Below, piece after piece: positions 45,587-58,281 of a stretch of DNA of 64,000 bases. The notes beneath the pieces are model-generated. The model worked only from the letters and a program-made list of their open reading frames with translations, was not told the origin of the DNA and searched no databases. The DNA is taken from assembly GCF_001678905.1 (NCBI RefSeq), contig NZ_CP012117.1, positions 992,001 to 1,056,000 on the forward strand, in the 5' to 3' direction. The position numbers and the translations under genes are program-made. The stretch's first letter is position 1; every line of letters begins with the position of its first letter. The stretch is from Dermabacter vaginalis (GTDB lineage Bacteria > Actinomycetota > Actinomycetes > Actinomycetales > Dermabacteraceae).

Positions 45587-46291
45587 ATGACGCGAGCCGA
45601 CTTGACGAAGAACCCCGCCGATGTTTCCACGATGTTCGACGACGTTGCGGGGCGCTACGACCTCCTCAACACCGTTCTGGCCTTTGGGCAGGACCGCGGA
45701 TGGCGCACCGCCATGGTCGAGGCGCTTGAGCTGCCGAAGGGGAGTGGGGCTCGAGTACTCGATGTTGCCGCGGGCACGGGCACGTCGAGCGCAGCCATTG
45801 CGCGCGAGGGGCTTCAGGTGCTTGCCTCGGATTTCTCTGCTGGCATGATGGCTGAGGGGCGCAAGCGGCAACCGCATATCCCGTTCGTGGGGGCCGACGC
45901 CACCAACCTTCCGTTCAAACCGCACTCTTTTGATGCGGCCGTGATCAGCTTCGGATTGCGTAACGTCGTGGAACCGAAAAAGGCGCTTTCCGAGATGACC
46001 CGCGTGGTCAAGCCCGGTGGCGCGGTCGTGGTGTGTGAATTCTCGACCCCGAAGAATCGGGCGTTCAGGCACGTCTATTCGCGCTACATCATGGGGTTGC
46101 TCCCTCGCGTGGCCTCGCAGGTCTCGGCGAACGGTGCAGCCTATAGCTATCTCGCGGAATCGATTCTCGCGTGGCCAGACCAAGAGGGGCTTCGCGAGTG
46201 GTTTCTCGACCTCGGACTTGAGCGCGTGCAGTATCGCAACTTGAGTGGCGGGATTGTTGCGCTTCACAGGGGCTACGTTCCTGCCCACTAG
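45587..46291 (+). CDS. menG: demethylmenaquinone methyltransferase
   Basis: Class I SAM methyltransferase for the last step of menaquinone synthesis. The 234-aa product has VSTMFDDVAGRYDLLNTVLAF (UbiE/MenG start), the SAM motif VLDVAAGTGTSSAAIA, DATNLPFKPHSFDAAVISFGLRNVV, and LREWFLDLGLERVQYRNLSGGIVALHRG at the end. ATG 45587 (MTRADLTKNPAD) is chosen; ATG 45578 is an alternative. The product feeds the NDH-2 and Mqo electron transfer enzymes encoded nearby. Confidence 0.94.
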   Translation: MTRADLTKNPADVSTMFDDVAGRYDLLNTVLAFGQDRGWRTAMVEALELPKGSGARVLDVAAGTGTSSAAIAREGLQVLASDFSAGMMAEGRKRQPHIPFVGADATNLPFKPHSFDAAVISFGLRNVVEPKKALSEMTRVVKPGGAVVVCEFSTPKNRAFRHVYSRYIMGLLPRVASQVSANGAAYSYLAESILAWPDQEGLREWFLDLGLERVQYRNLSGGIVALHRGYVPAH

Positions 46292-46330
46292 AACTGCCGC
46301 TTCGCGGAGCGTTCCCACTCCTCCTTCACG

Positions 46331-46372
46331 ACCCCCAAAAACCGTTCACCGAAGCGGCGTTTGGGGGTTTTT
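46331..46372 (+). terminator. terminator between menG and the rRNA operon
   Basis: ACCCCCAAA (46331-46339) pairs with TTTGGGGGT (46360-46368), with inner pairs CCG/CGG, followed by T4. It insulates the rRNA region from menG. Confidence 0.85.
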
Positions 46373-46560
46373 ATGGTGTGGGCCACGAATGGGTGGTGTG
46401 GGGTTGCGTGGTGGTGGGGGTGTGGGTAGTGTTTTTCCTCGTTGCCCCGGAAGGGATGCGGCGGATGCGGACCGGTTGAGACTGGTTTGTGTGTGGCGTA
46501 TTTTGGCTTGGTGGGCTGGGTTTTCACTCTTGTTGGTGCTGCGGATCACGTGGCATGGAT
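46373..46560. other. G/T-rich spacer upstream of the rRNA promoter
   Basis: No gene is evident in this stretch. On the plus strand it is very G+T-rich. At 46391-46426 it has four G-runs (GGG, GGGG, GGGGG, GGG) that could form a G-quadruplex with one long loop. The remaining bases show no repeats I can support. Confidence 0.5.
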
Positions 46561-46589
46561 TTGACGGGGTGGGCCTGGTTCGGTAAGTT
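46561..46589 (+). promoter_or_regulatory. rRNA operon promoter
   Basis: TTGACG (46561-46566) with 17 bases to TAAGTT (46584-46589). The transcript would start near 46597, about 190 bases before the mature 16S end. This is the best -35/-10 pair in the leader region. An upstream promoter of the rRNA type is not excluded. Confidence 0.7.
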
Positions 46590-46646
46590 GTAGGGGTTGC
46601 TCCAAAACGAAGTGCTCTGGTGGGTGCGGGTGTTTGGGTGCGCATG

Positions 46647-46669
46647 TTGTTTGATATCTCAATAGTGTG
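46647..46669 (+). promoter_or_regulatory. rRNA leader antitermination-like element (boxA/boxC region)
   Basis: TTGTTTGATATCTCAATAG and following bases match the leader element repeated in the 16S-23S spacer of many Micrococcales. A similar TTGTTTGTCAACTGCATAG is in this operon's spacer at 48580-48604. It probably acts in Nus-factor antitermination. Between it and 16S are a TGCCA/TGGCA hairpin (46682-46700) and ATTGAA/TTCAAT pairing (46706-46724). Confidence 0.45.
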
Positions 46670-46786
46670 TCTGTTTATTGATGCCAATTTTTTTTTGGCA
46701 GGAACATTGAATTTCTTGTTCAATTTCTGGATGGTCAGCGTAATGTTGATTGTTTTGTTTCTGCTGGGTTTAGATTTTTCTGTTTT

Positions 46787-51738
<4,952 letters not shown>

Positions 51739-51850
51739 GCACTCTTCTTGTTGCTTCTTGTGTGTGTTCGCGTTCACTGTGTGGTTGACATTCCACACCC
51801 CCGTTGTTTCCTGGCCCCGTTTGTTTGGGTTTGGGGGGGGTGGTTGATTG
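51739..51850 (+). other. 23S-5S spacer
   Basis: About 112 bases. It holds a small hairpin (GTGTGG and CCACAC at 51777-51799) that may be part of 23S or 5S processing. No tRNA. Confidence 0.6.
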
Positions 51851-51968
51851 TTTCGGTGGTCATTGCGTTGGGGAAACGCCCGGTTCCATTCCGAACCCGG
51901 AAGCTAAGCTCAACTGCGCCGATGGTACTGCACTCGGGAGGGTGTGGGAGAGTAGGACACCGCCGAAC
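51851..51968 (+). rRNA. rrf: 5S ribosomal RNA
   Basis: A 118-base RNA whose ends TTTCGGTGG and CCGCCGAAC pair as the terminal helix. It has the usual internal bases CCCGGTTCCATTCCGAACCC and GGTACTGCACTCGGGAGGG and GTGGGAGAGTAGG. It is the last gene of the operon, followed by a strong terminator. Confidence 0.95.
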
Positions 51969-51981
51969 TATTCTTTCGGGT

Positions 51982-52012
51982 TTGGGCCCTGGTCGCAGCG
52001 ACCAGGGCCCAA
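51982..52012 (+). terminator. rRNA operon terminator
   Basis: TTGGGCCCTGGTCGC and its complement GCGACCAGGGCCCAA are separated by a single A. Six bases later a TTTAA run follows. The rest of the gap to 52226 (about 215 bases) shows no other structure I can support; a promoter for the next gene is expected there. Confidence 0.8.
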
Positions 52013-52226
52013 CACGTTTAACCCCCGCTTTCCTGTAGTGATCACCGAATGCTCCTTACCAGTGTGAACTTGGCCGGAAAACGGTGCCTACGGAGGCCTC
52101 GGACCGCTCGCGTCTATTAGCGTAGAACTACGTTGTGTACCGCGCTTGCGCGGGACCGCCAACGATGAGAGTTCCCCGCGTGCTGCACGATCGTGCCCCG
52201 GCGCGCCCCCTGTGAGGAGTTGCGGA

Positions 52227-53678
52227 TTGTCCGACAACGAAAGCTTTGAATCAGACTCGCGGCCTGCCCGCGATGACCGCCCCCGCGCCAAAGGCGAGTA
52301 TGGATCGCGTAAGCCGCGTTCCGATGCCGGGCGCGCAGAAGGGCGTAAGAATGTGCGCGGTGAACACGATCAGCGGGGCGGAACCGGTCGCGAAGGCAAG
52401 CGACGGTCCTACGGATCTGATCGCAGCTCGCGCTACACCCGCGCTGGCCGCGACGGTGAATGGAAGGATCGCCGCACAAAGCGCGATGATCGTGATGGTG
52501 AACGACGCTGGGGTCGTGAGGATAGGCCGCGTCGTGATGGTGAGCGTCGCCGGGGTCGTGAGGATAGGCCGCGTCGTGATGGTGAGCGTCGGTGGAGTCG
52601 CGACGGCAAGCCCCGACGCGAGGGTGATCGCCGCCGAGGCGAATTCAAGGGTCGCGAAGGTCGCCCGGGTCGCGGAGATCGCGGCTTCCGCCGTGACCGT
52701 GATCAGAGGCGTTTTGAGAAGCGCGAACGTCTGTCGAGCGCGGAGGGGTTTGAGGCGGATCGGCAGGAGCGTTTGCGCGAAGGTCGCGAGCCCTTCGTTC
52801 CCGCGGAGATTACCGGCAGTGAGCTCGCCCCCGAACTGCGTGGCACGCTCAAGGCTCTTACTAAGGAACAAATGGAGCGAGTGTCTCGCCACCTCGTAGC
52901 CTGCGCGATGCTGACGGAAAGCGAACCGGAACGGGCACTCGAACACGCTAAATGGGCTGCGCGTTTCGGAGCGCGCGTTGCCTCGGTACGCGAACTTTAC
53001 GGCGCCTTGCTTTACGAGGCCGGAGATTACCGCGGTGCGATGCGCGAAATGCGCGCAGCGATGCGCATGAGTGGGAACGTCGATCTTTTGCCGATCGTTG
53101 CCGACTGCGAACGCGGGCTCGGCAGGCCAGAAAAAGCCTTCGACATTGCGCAGTCCGAAGAGGCGGCAAAACTTACCAACGCCGAAACGATTGAACTCAT
53201 GATGGTGGTTGCGGGCGCCTATGCTGACCTCGGCGATCTAGATACGGCGATCGCCACCCTCGAGATTCCCGCGCTGCGCTCCAAGGTCGATGGAAAATGG
53301 CAGTTCCGGCTGTGGCTCGCCTACGCAGATCTCCTCGAGGCCGCAGGTCGGGCCGACGAGGCCAAAAAGTGGGTCACGCTCGCCGCCGATGCCGACGTCA
53401 ACGAAGAAACCGACGCGTATGCGCGCCTTGGGCGCGCCCCGCGTCCTCGCGAGGCAGCCATCGAGCGCACCGAGGAAGAAATCGGTGTGTTCGACGTGGA
53501 AGCAGACTTCGAAGAAGCCGAGCGTGAAGCCGCAAAAATTGAAGCCCTGAATGCTCAGCAGTCGTCGGACCTCGAAAAGGCGAGCGAGTCAGCCGAGCCC
53601 CCCGCTTCTGCTGAGGCTGCCTCATCTGCCCTGACCCCAGGCCCCTCCGATGCAGATTCCCCTTCCGAGGAGGAATGA
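52227..53678 (+). CDS. TPR-like protein with an Arg/Asp/Gly-rich repeat N-terminus
   Basis: I do not recognise a named family. The 483-aa product has three parts. Residues about 10-185 are highly charged (RDGERRWGREDRPR repeated). Residues about 205-400 form helical repeats resembling TPR units (ALEHAKWAARFG, ELYGALLYEAGDYRGAMREM, AYADLGDLDTAIATLE). Residues about 405-483 are acidic and alanine-rich. The first part could bind RNA or nucleic acid; this is inference. I chose TTG 52227 because GAGGAG lies 7 bases upstream and the frame upstream covers non-coding bases. It precedes the HAD gene with which it forms a tight pair; similar genes occur at this place in relatives. Confidence 0.72.
   Translation: MSDNESFESDSRPARDDRPRAKGEYGSRKPRSDAGRAEGRKNVRGEHDQRGGTGREGKRRSYGSDRSSRYTRAGRDGEWKDRRTKRDDRDGERRWGREDRPRRDGERRRGREDRPRRDGERRWSRDGKPRREGDRRRGEFKGREGRPGRGDRGFRRDRDQRRFEKRERLSSAEGFEADRQERLREGREPFVPAEITGSELAPELRGTLKALTKEQMERVSRHLVACAMLTESEPERALEHAKWAARFGARVASVRELYGALLYEAGDYRGAMREMRAAMRMSGNVDLLPIVADCERGLGRPEKAFDIAQSEEAAKLTNAETIELMMVVAGAYADLGDLDTAIATLEIPALRSKVDGKWQFRLWLAYADLLEAAGRADEAKKWVTLAADADVNEETDAYARLGRAPRPREAAIERTEEEIGVFDVEADFEEAEREAAKIEALNAQQSSDLEKASESAEPPASAEAASSALTPGPSDADSPSEEE
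52491..52637 (+). repeat. 42-bp tandem repeat inside the charged N-terminal region
   Basis: Four units start at 52491, 52533, 52575 and 52617; the first two are nearly identical and the last two more diverged. Each encodes the 14-residue unit RDGERR(W/R)GREDRPR or a variant. It lies in frame, so repeat loss or gain would shorten or lengthen the protein without a frameshift. Confidence 0.85.
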
Positions 53679-53679
53679 C

Positions 53680-54693
53680 GTGAAACTTCCTGAACCGACG
53701 TTCGTCGACCTTTTCGATGCGCTCCTGTTTGATATGGACGGGACGCTCATGAACGGTGCGCGCGTGATCGAGCACGGTGTCGAGGCGATGACCCATGCTA
53801 GAGCTAAGGGCCTCGCGATTGCCTTCGCCACAAACAATGCCTCGCGCACGCCAGACATGGTGGTTGACCACCTGACATCGCTCGGCTACGAGGCCCATGC
53901 GAACGAGGTCGTGAACTCGCCGATGGTGGCGATGAGCCTTGTGAAGAAGCATGTTGAGCCGGGCAGCACCATCCTCGTCGTGGGCGGCCGTGGGCTTGTG
54001 GAAGAGGTCGAGCGGCATGGTTATACCGTGACGCGTGAAGACCGCGAGGATGTCAAGGCCGTCATCCAGGGTTTCGCGCCGACCGTTGGCTGGGCTGATC
54101 TCGCGGAGGCGGCCTATGCCATTCGCCGCGGTGCGTTTTTCGTTGCCACCAATATTGATTCGACCCTGCCCACGGAAAAGGGTTTTGCCCCCGGTAATGG
54201 CGCGCTCGTGCATGCGCTCGAGTTTTCGACTGGGGTGAAGGCCATCGCGGCAGGCAAGCCTGAGCCGGCAATGTTTACGGTCGCGGCGGAAACTGCCGGA
54301 TCGACGCGCCCGCTCGCGATTGGGGATCGCCTCGATACCGATCTTGAAGGCGGCAATCGCGCGCAAGTTCCCACTTTTCACACGCTCACGGGAGTTTCGA
54401 GCTGGCTTGATGCCGCGCACGCGCCGGCGATCCAGCGCCCTGTGTTCGTGCGCCCGAACCTCTCGTTCCTTGCGCAGAGCGCCGCGCACCCCGTGATTGA
54501 CGGCGAGCGTGCGCATCTGGGAGGGACTTCAGCTCGTCTTGAGGGAGGCGACATCATCGTGACAGGGGATGCCTCCAGCTGGCGTGTAGCGCAGGTCGTC
54601 GTGTCGCTCGTCAATGCCCGTTTCCCCGAAAGTGCTTTCGAAGGCGAGATCCGCGCGGAATCGGGCGAACTCTTCGCGCCGTTTGGAAAGTAG
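53680..54693 (+). CDS. HAD-IIA family hydrolase
   Basis: Haloacid-dehalogenase superfamily phosphatase of the NagD/PGP type, acting on sugar or nucleotide phosphates. The 337-aa product has motif I DALLFDMDGTLMNG, motif II FATNNASR, the NagD-type cap, and the motif III/IV region PLAIGDRLDTDLEGGNRA. A C-terminal extension of about 85 residues (SARLEGGDIIVTGDASSWR) follows the HAD core. GTG 53680 has a strong GAGGAGGA site upstream and starts 1 base after the previous stop. Confidence 0.9.
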   Translation: MKLPEPTFVDLFDALLFDMDGTLMNGARVIEHGVEAMTHARAKGLAIAFATNNASRTPDMVVDHLTSLGYEAHANEVVNSPMVAMSLVKKHVEPGSTILVVGGRGLVEEVERHGYTVTREDREDVKAVIQGFAPTVGWADLAEAAYAIRRGAFFVATNIDSTLPTEKGFAPGNGALVHALEFSTGVKAIAAGKPEPAMFTVAAETAGSTRPLAIGDRLDTDLEGGNRAQVPTFHTLTGVSSWLDAAHAPAIQRPVFVRPNLSFLAQSAAHPVIDGERAHLGGTSARLEGGDIIVTGDASSWRVAQVVVSLVNARFPESAFEGEIRAESGELFAPFGK

Positions 54694-54703
54694 CGTTTCC
54701 GTC

Positions 54704-55564
54704 GTGCCGCGTCTTGATGCCGCGCTATTTGCGCGCGGCCTCGCGCCTTCACGTACCCATGCACGCCGCATCGTCGAGGAGGAACGTGCGCTCGTCAATG
54801 GCCGCCTCGCCCGAAAGCCCTCGATGAGCGTCTGCGCCACTGACGTGCTTGAGGTGCGTGACATCCCCGAGGGGGGAGAGTTCGCCTCGCGCGCGGCCCT
54901 CAAACTCGAGGGAACGCTCGAGCGGCTCGGAGCGCGGGCTCCGCGCATCGAGGGGGCGCGGGTGCTCGACCTGGGAGCGTCAACCGGAGGTTTTTCCGAC
55001 GTGTGCCTCCGCCGCGGTGCACGCCACGTGTGGGCGGTCGATGTTGGCCACGGGCAGCTTCTTACACGCCTTGATCGCGAGGAGAGACTCGCCAACCTCG
55101 AGGGTACTGATGCGCGCTCTCTCACGAGATCCGTGCTCGCCGCGGCAGAGCCGAACGGAGTGGGCACTCCCGATCTCGTGGTCACCGACGTGTCGTTCAT
55201 TTCACTCACCCACATTCTTGAGGTGGCCGCGGGGCTCGTGGAACCGGGTGCTCCTCTCCTTTTCATGCTCAAACCTCAATTTGAGGTGGGGCGTGCGCGG
55301 CTGCCAAAGTCGGGCGTCGTGACCGATCCCAGGGCTTGGCGCGACGCGCTTATGAGCATCGTCGAGTGCGCCAGAGGCGTCGGACTTTCGCTCCTGGCTG
55401 TGCACCCGAGCCCGCTTCGGGGGCAGGACGGGAATATCGAGTTTTTTCTTCTGTGCGAAAAATTGCCCTTTGGCACACGCGCGGCCGAGGGTGAATGTGG
55501 AATGATCGAGGGTGCCCTTGCCGAAGCCGAGGGTCGTCGTCGCGAGGACTGCGCCGGCTCATAG
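54704..55564 (+). CDS. tlyA: TlyA family rRNA 2'-O-methyltransferase
   Basis: FtsJ-like SAM enzyme with an S4 RNA-binding domain that 2'-O-methylates cytidines in 16S/23S rRNA; in mycobacteria it determines capreomycin susceptibility. The 286-aa product has the S4 domain at 1-60 (RLDAALFARGLAPSRTHARRIVEEERALVNG), the SAM motif VLDLGASTGGFSDVCLRRG, and the catalytic-type lysine region LKPQFEVGRARLPK. GTG 54704 starts 10 bases after the HAD stop. It sits before NAD kinase and recN, the usual order. Confidence 0.94.
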   Translation: MPRLDAALFARGLAPSRTHARRIVEEERALVNGRLARKPSMSVCATDVLEVRDIPEGGEFASRAALKLEGTLERLGARAPRIEGARVLDLGASTGGFSDVCLRRGARHVWAVDVGHGQLLTRLDREERLANLEGTDARSLTRSVLAAAEPNGVGTPDLVVTDVSFISLTHILEVAAGLVEPGAPLLFMLKPQFEVGRARLPKSGVVTDPRAWRDALMSIVECARGVGLSLLAVHPSPLRGQDGNIEFFLLCEKLPFGTRAAEGECGMIEGALAEAEGRRREDCAGS

Positions 55565-55602
55565 GAGTTGGGCGCGCCGCACGTTCCGGGAGGAGGAGAG
55601 CC

Positions 55603-56571
55603 CTGAGGCGTTTTTTGCTGTACGTTCACACGGGCCGCGTCGTGGCGCTCAAGGCAGCCCGTCAGGTCGCTGAGGACCTCCATGCCGCTGGCGTGAAACC
55701 CACCCTGACGAGGGCGCAAGCGGAAGAAGTCGCCGCGTGCACAGATGAGCCGGCAGCACGTGCGCTCGTCGAGACGATTAATGCCGGCCAGCTCGAGGTT
55801 CTCGACCAGGAAAAACTGCCGGCCGAAACTGAACTGTGCATCGTCCTTGGCGGCGATGGCACGATCCTTCGCGCGCTTGAGTTGATCCGCCCACTGAGCA
55901 TTCCGGTGCACGGCGTGAATCTCGGGCACGTGGGCTTCCTCGCGGAGAGTGAAGTGGCGGAGCTCGGTGCGACCGTGCGCAGGCTCCTTGCACGCGACTA
56001 CGTTCTTGAAGCACGAAGCGTGATCCGCACGAAGGCCTTTGCTGCGAGCGGTGCCCTCCTTTACGCCGATTGGGCTCTCAACGAAGCGAGCCTTGAAAAG
56101 AGTGAGCGGGCGCGCATGATCTACGTCGTAGTAGGTATCGACGGACGCCCCGTTTCGGAGTTCGGGTGTGACGGGGTGCTCTTGTCGAGCCCCACGGGCT
56201 CGACCGCCTATGCGTTCTCGGCGGGTGGCCCCGTGATGTGGCCTGAGGTCGACGCGATGCTGCTGGTTCCCCTCGCCGCGCACGCGCTTTTTGCGAGGCC
56301 GCTCGTGATGGGGCGCTCTTCCGTTGTGGAGATCGAGATTTCGCCTGACTCGCCTTCGCCCGCCCTGTTAACGCTCGACGGCCGCCGCCAGGTTGAACTT
56401 CCACCCGGCTCACGTCTCGAGACTCACCTTTCGAAAAGCAGCGTCCATTTTGCGCGTTTTGCGGAGACCCCGTTTGCGGATCGACTCGTGGAGAAGTTCA
56501 AGCTTCCCGTGGAGGGCTGGCGCGGTGGCAATCCCGATGCGCGGTACGAGCCGGGCGCGGAGGAGAGCTGA
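55603..56571 (+). CDS. nadK: NAD kinase
   Basis: Phosphorylates NAD to NADP, the only route to NADP. The 322-aa product has the ATP/NAD motif LGGDGTILRAL (GGDGT near residues 83-87), the NE/D motif NLGHVGFLAE, and CDGVLLSSPTGSTAYAFSAGGPV. The family alignment starts at RRFLLYVHTGR, which fits CTG 55603, with AGGAGGAG about 5 bases upstream. No in-frame ATG or GTG lies within 100 bases. A TTG at 55615 would be too far from that site. recN begins immediately after its stop. Confidence 0.9.
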   Translation: MRRFLLYVHTGRVVALKAARQVAEDLHAAGVKPTLTRAQAEEVAACTDEPAARALVETINAGQLEVLDQEKLPAETELCIVLGGDGTILRALELIRPLSIPVHGVNLGHVGFLAESEVAELGATVRRLLARDYVLEARSVIRTKAFAASGALLYADWALNEASLEKSERARMIYVVVGIDGRPVSEFGCDGVLLSSPTGSTAYAFSAGGPVMWPEVDAMLLVPLAAHALFARPLVMGRSSVVEIEISPDSPSPALLTLDGRRQVELPPGSRLETHLSKSSVHFARFAETPFADRLVEKFKLPVEGWRGGNPDARYEPGAEES

Positions 56572-58278
56572 ATGCTGCGATCGCTTTCGATTCGCCGCAT
56601 CGGGGTTATCGACGATGCCACGATCGATTTTGGGCCCGGTTTTACGGCGCTCACGGGCGAAACCGGTGCGGGCAAGACCATGGTGATTACGGGCCTCGGC
56701 CTTCTTATGGGGCGCCGTCTTGATTCGCGGCGGGCCGGTGTGTCGAGCACTGTTTCAGGGCGCGTGGGCCTTGAAAAAGGCGCGCCCGTTCTTGCACGAC
56801 TCGACGAGCTGGGCGCAGAGGTGGAAGACGACGAAGTTCTCGTGGTGCGGCGCGTGACGAAAGAAGGACGCTCTCGCGCGCATATTGGCGGAGCTCCGGT
56901 TCCCGTGGGCACGCTCGGCGAGGTCATGGGGGCGGAAATCACGATCCACGGGCAGAGTGATCAGCTTCGCCTGCGAGAGCCGGCCGCGCAGCTTGCGGCA
57001 CTCGACTCGATTCTGGGGGAGGAGGGCCGACGTTTGCTCGCCCAGCATCGTGCCCTTTTCACTGAAAGTGTTTCCCTGGAGAAAAACGTCCAGCGCCTCT
57101 CGAATGCGCTTCGGGATCGCGAGCGGCGCGAGGTTGAGTTGAACGAGATTCTCCAGGCGATCGAGGCCGCGAGCACTTTCGAAGGTGAGGATGACGCTCT
57201 GCGGGAGGAAATTGCGCGCTTGAGCGATGCTGCCGACACCCTCGCGGCGCTCGAGGGTGCGCTCATGCACCTTGCCGGCGATGAGACTTCGAGTGTGCTG
57301 ACCCATGCCGATGCTGCTGCCGCTTCGCTTGGCTCGGCGCCCGGAACCCCCGAGATCCTCAATCGCCTTCTTGCGCTGCGTGAAGACGCGAGCGAGATCG
57401 CACGCGAGATCTCGCTTGTGCGCGACGGGTGGGAGGCTTCGCCGGGAAGGCTCGAGGAAGCGCAGGAGCGCCTGCACGAGCTCAGCGTTCTCGTGCGCGA
57501 CCTCGGCCCACGTCTGGGAGGAGCGCAGAGTGTGAGTGCGCTTTTGCATCATTCGCGCGAGGCACTGGAGGCTCTTCATGAGCTCGAGGACGGAGCGAAG
57601 CAGCTCGAGGAGTACGAGAGGCGCCGCAGGGAGCTCGAGGGTGAGCTTACTGAGGTGGCATCGGCGTTGAGCGCTCAAAGGCGCGAGGCGGCCACTCGGC
57701 TTGCGGGGGAAATTGAAAGCGAGCTCGCGGAGCTCGAGATGCCAGGTGCGGCGCTTCGCATTGATGTTGAACCCGCGGCGCGCACCGCGAGCGGCAGTGA
57801 CCAGGTGACGTTTACGATGCAACCGCACCCCGGTGCGGAGTTCATGCCGGTCGCCACCGGCGCGTCTGGTGGCGAGCTTTCCCGCGTGATGCTCGCACTC
57901 GAGGTTGCTATTGCTTCGCTTGCCGAGGCGTCGCGCGGCGGCGTCTATCCGGTTTTTGTTTTTGATGAGATCGATGCCGGAATCGGAGGGCGTGCGGCTC
58001 GTGCCGTGGGCGAGCGGCTCGCGCGGCTCGCCGAAAGTGCCCAGGTCATCGTCGTCACCCACCTTCCGCAGGTGGCGTCGTGGGCCGGCTGCCACGTGCG
58101 GATCGTGAAAGAAACGCGTGTCGAGGATGGCGAGGAGCGCACGCTCTCTCGGATCGAGCCGCTCGAGGGGGAGGCACGCGTACGAGAGCTCGCTCGGATG
58201 CTCGCGGGGGATGCAGAAAGCGATGCTGCACTCGAGCATGCAGCGGAATTGCTCGCGACCTCAACGGGGGGTCCGTAG
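56572..58278 (+). CDS. recN: DNA repair protein RecN
   Basis: SMC-like ATPase for double-strand break repair. The 568-aa product has Walker A GETGAGKT (residues 29-36), a long coiled-coil middle (about 150-350), and at the C-terminus the signature SGGELSRVMLALE (near 433), Walker B FVFDEIDAGIGG and VVTHLPQVASWA. ATG 56572 follows the nadK stop without a gap. Confidence 0.95.
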   Translation: MLRSLSIRRIGVIDDATIDFGPGFTALTGETGAGKTMVITGLGLLMGRRLDSRRAGVSSTVSGRVGLEKGAPVLARLDELGAEVEDDEVLVVRRVTKEGRSRAHIGGAPVPVGTLGEVMGAEITIHGQSDQLRLREPAAQLAALDSILGEEGRRLLAQHRALFTESVSLEKNVQRLSNALRDRERREVELNEILQAIEAASTFEGEDDALREEIARLSDAADTLAALEGALMHLAGDETSSVLTHADAAAASLGSAPGTPEILNRLLALREDASEIAREISLVRDGWEASPGRLEEAQERLHELSVLVRDLGPRLGGAQSVSALLHHSREALEALHELEDGAKQLEEYERRRRELEGELTEVASALSAQRREAATRLAGEIESELAELEMPGAALRIDVEPAARTASGSDQVTFTMQPHPGAEFMPVATGASGGELSRVMLALEVAIASLAEASRGGVYPVFVFDEIDAGIGGRAARAVGERLARLAESAQVIVVTHLPQVASWAGCHVRIVKETRVEDGEERTLSRIEPLEGEARVRELARMLAGDAESDAALEHAAELLATSTGGP

Positions 58279-58281
58279 CGC

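Noticed and set aside
52491-52637. short direct repeats that could suggest a CRISPR
   Set aside because: Units are contiguous, in frame and 42 bp without unique spacers; it is a coding tandem repeat.
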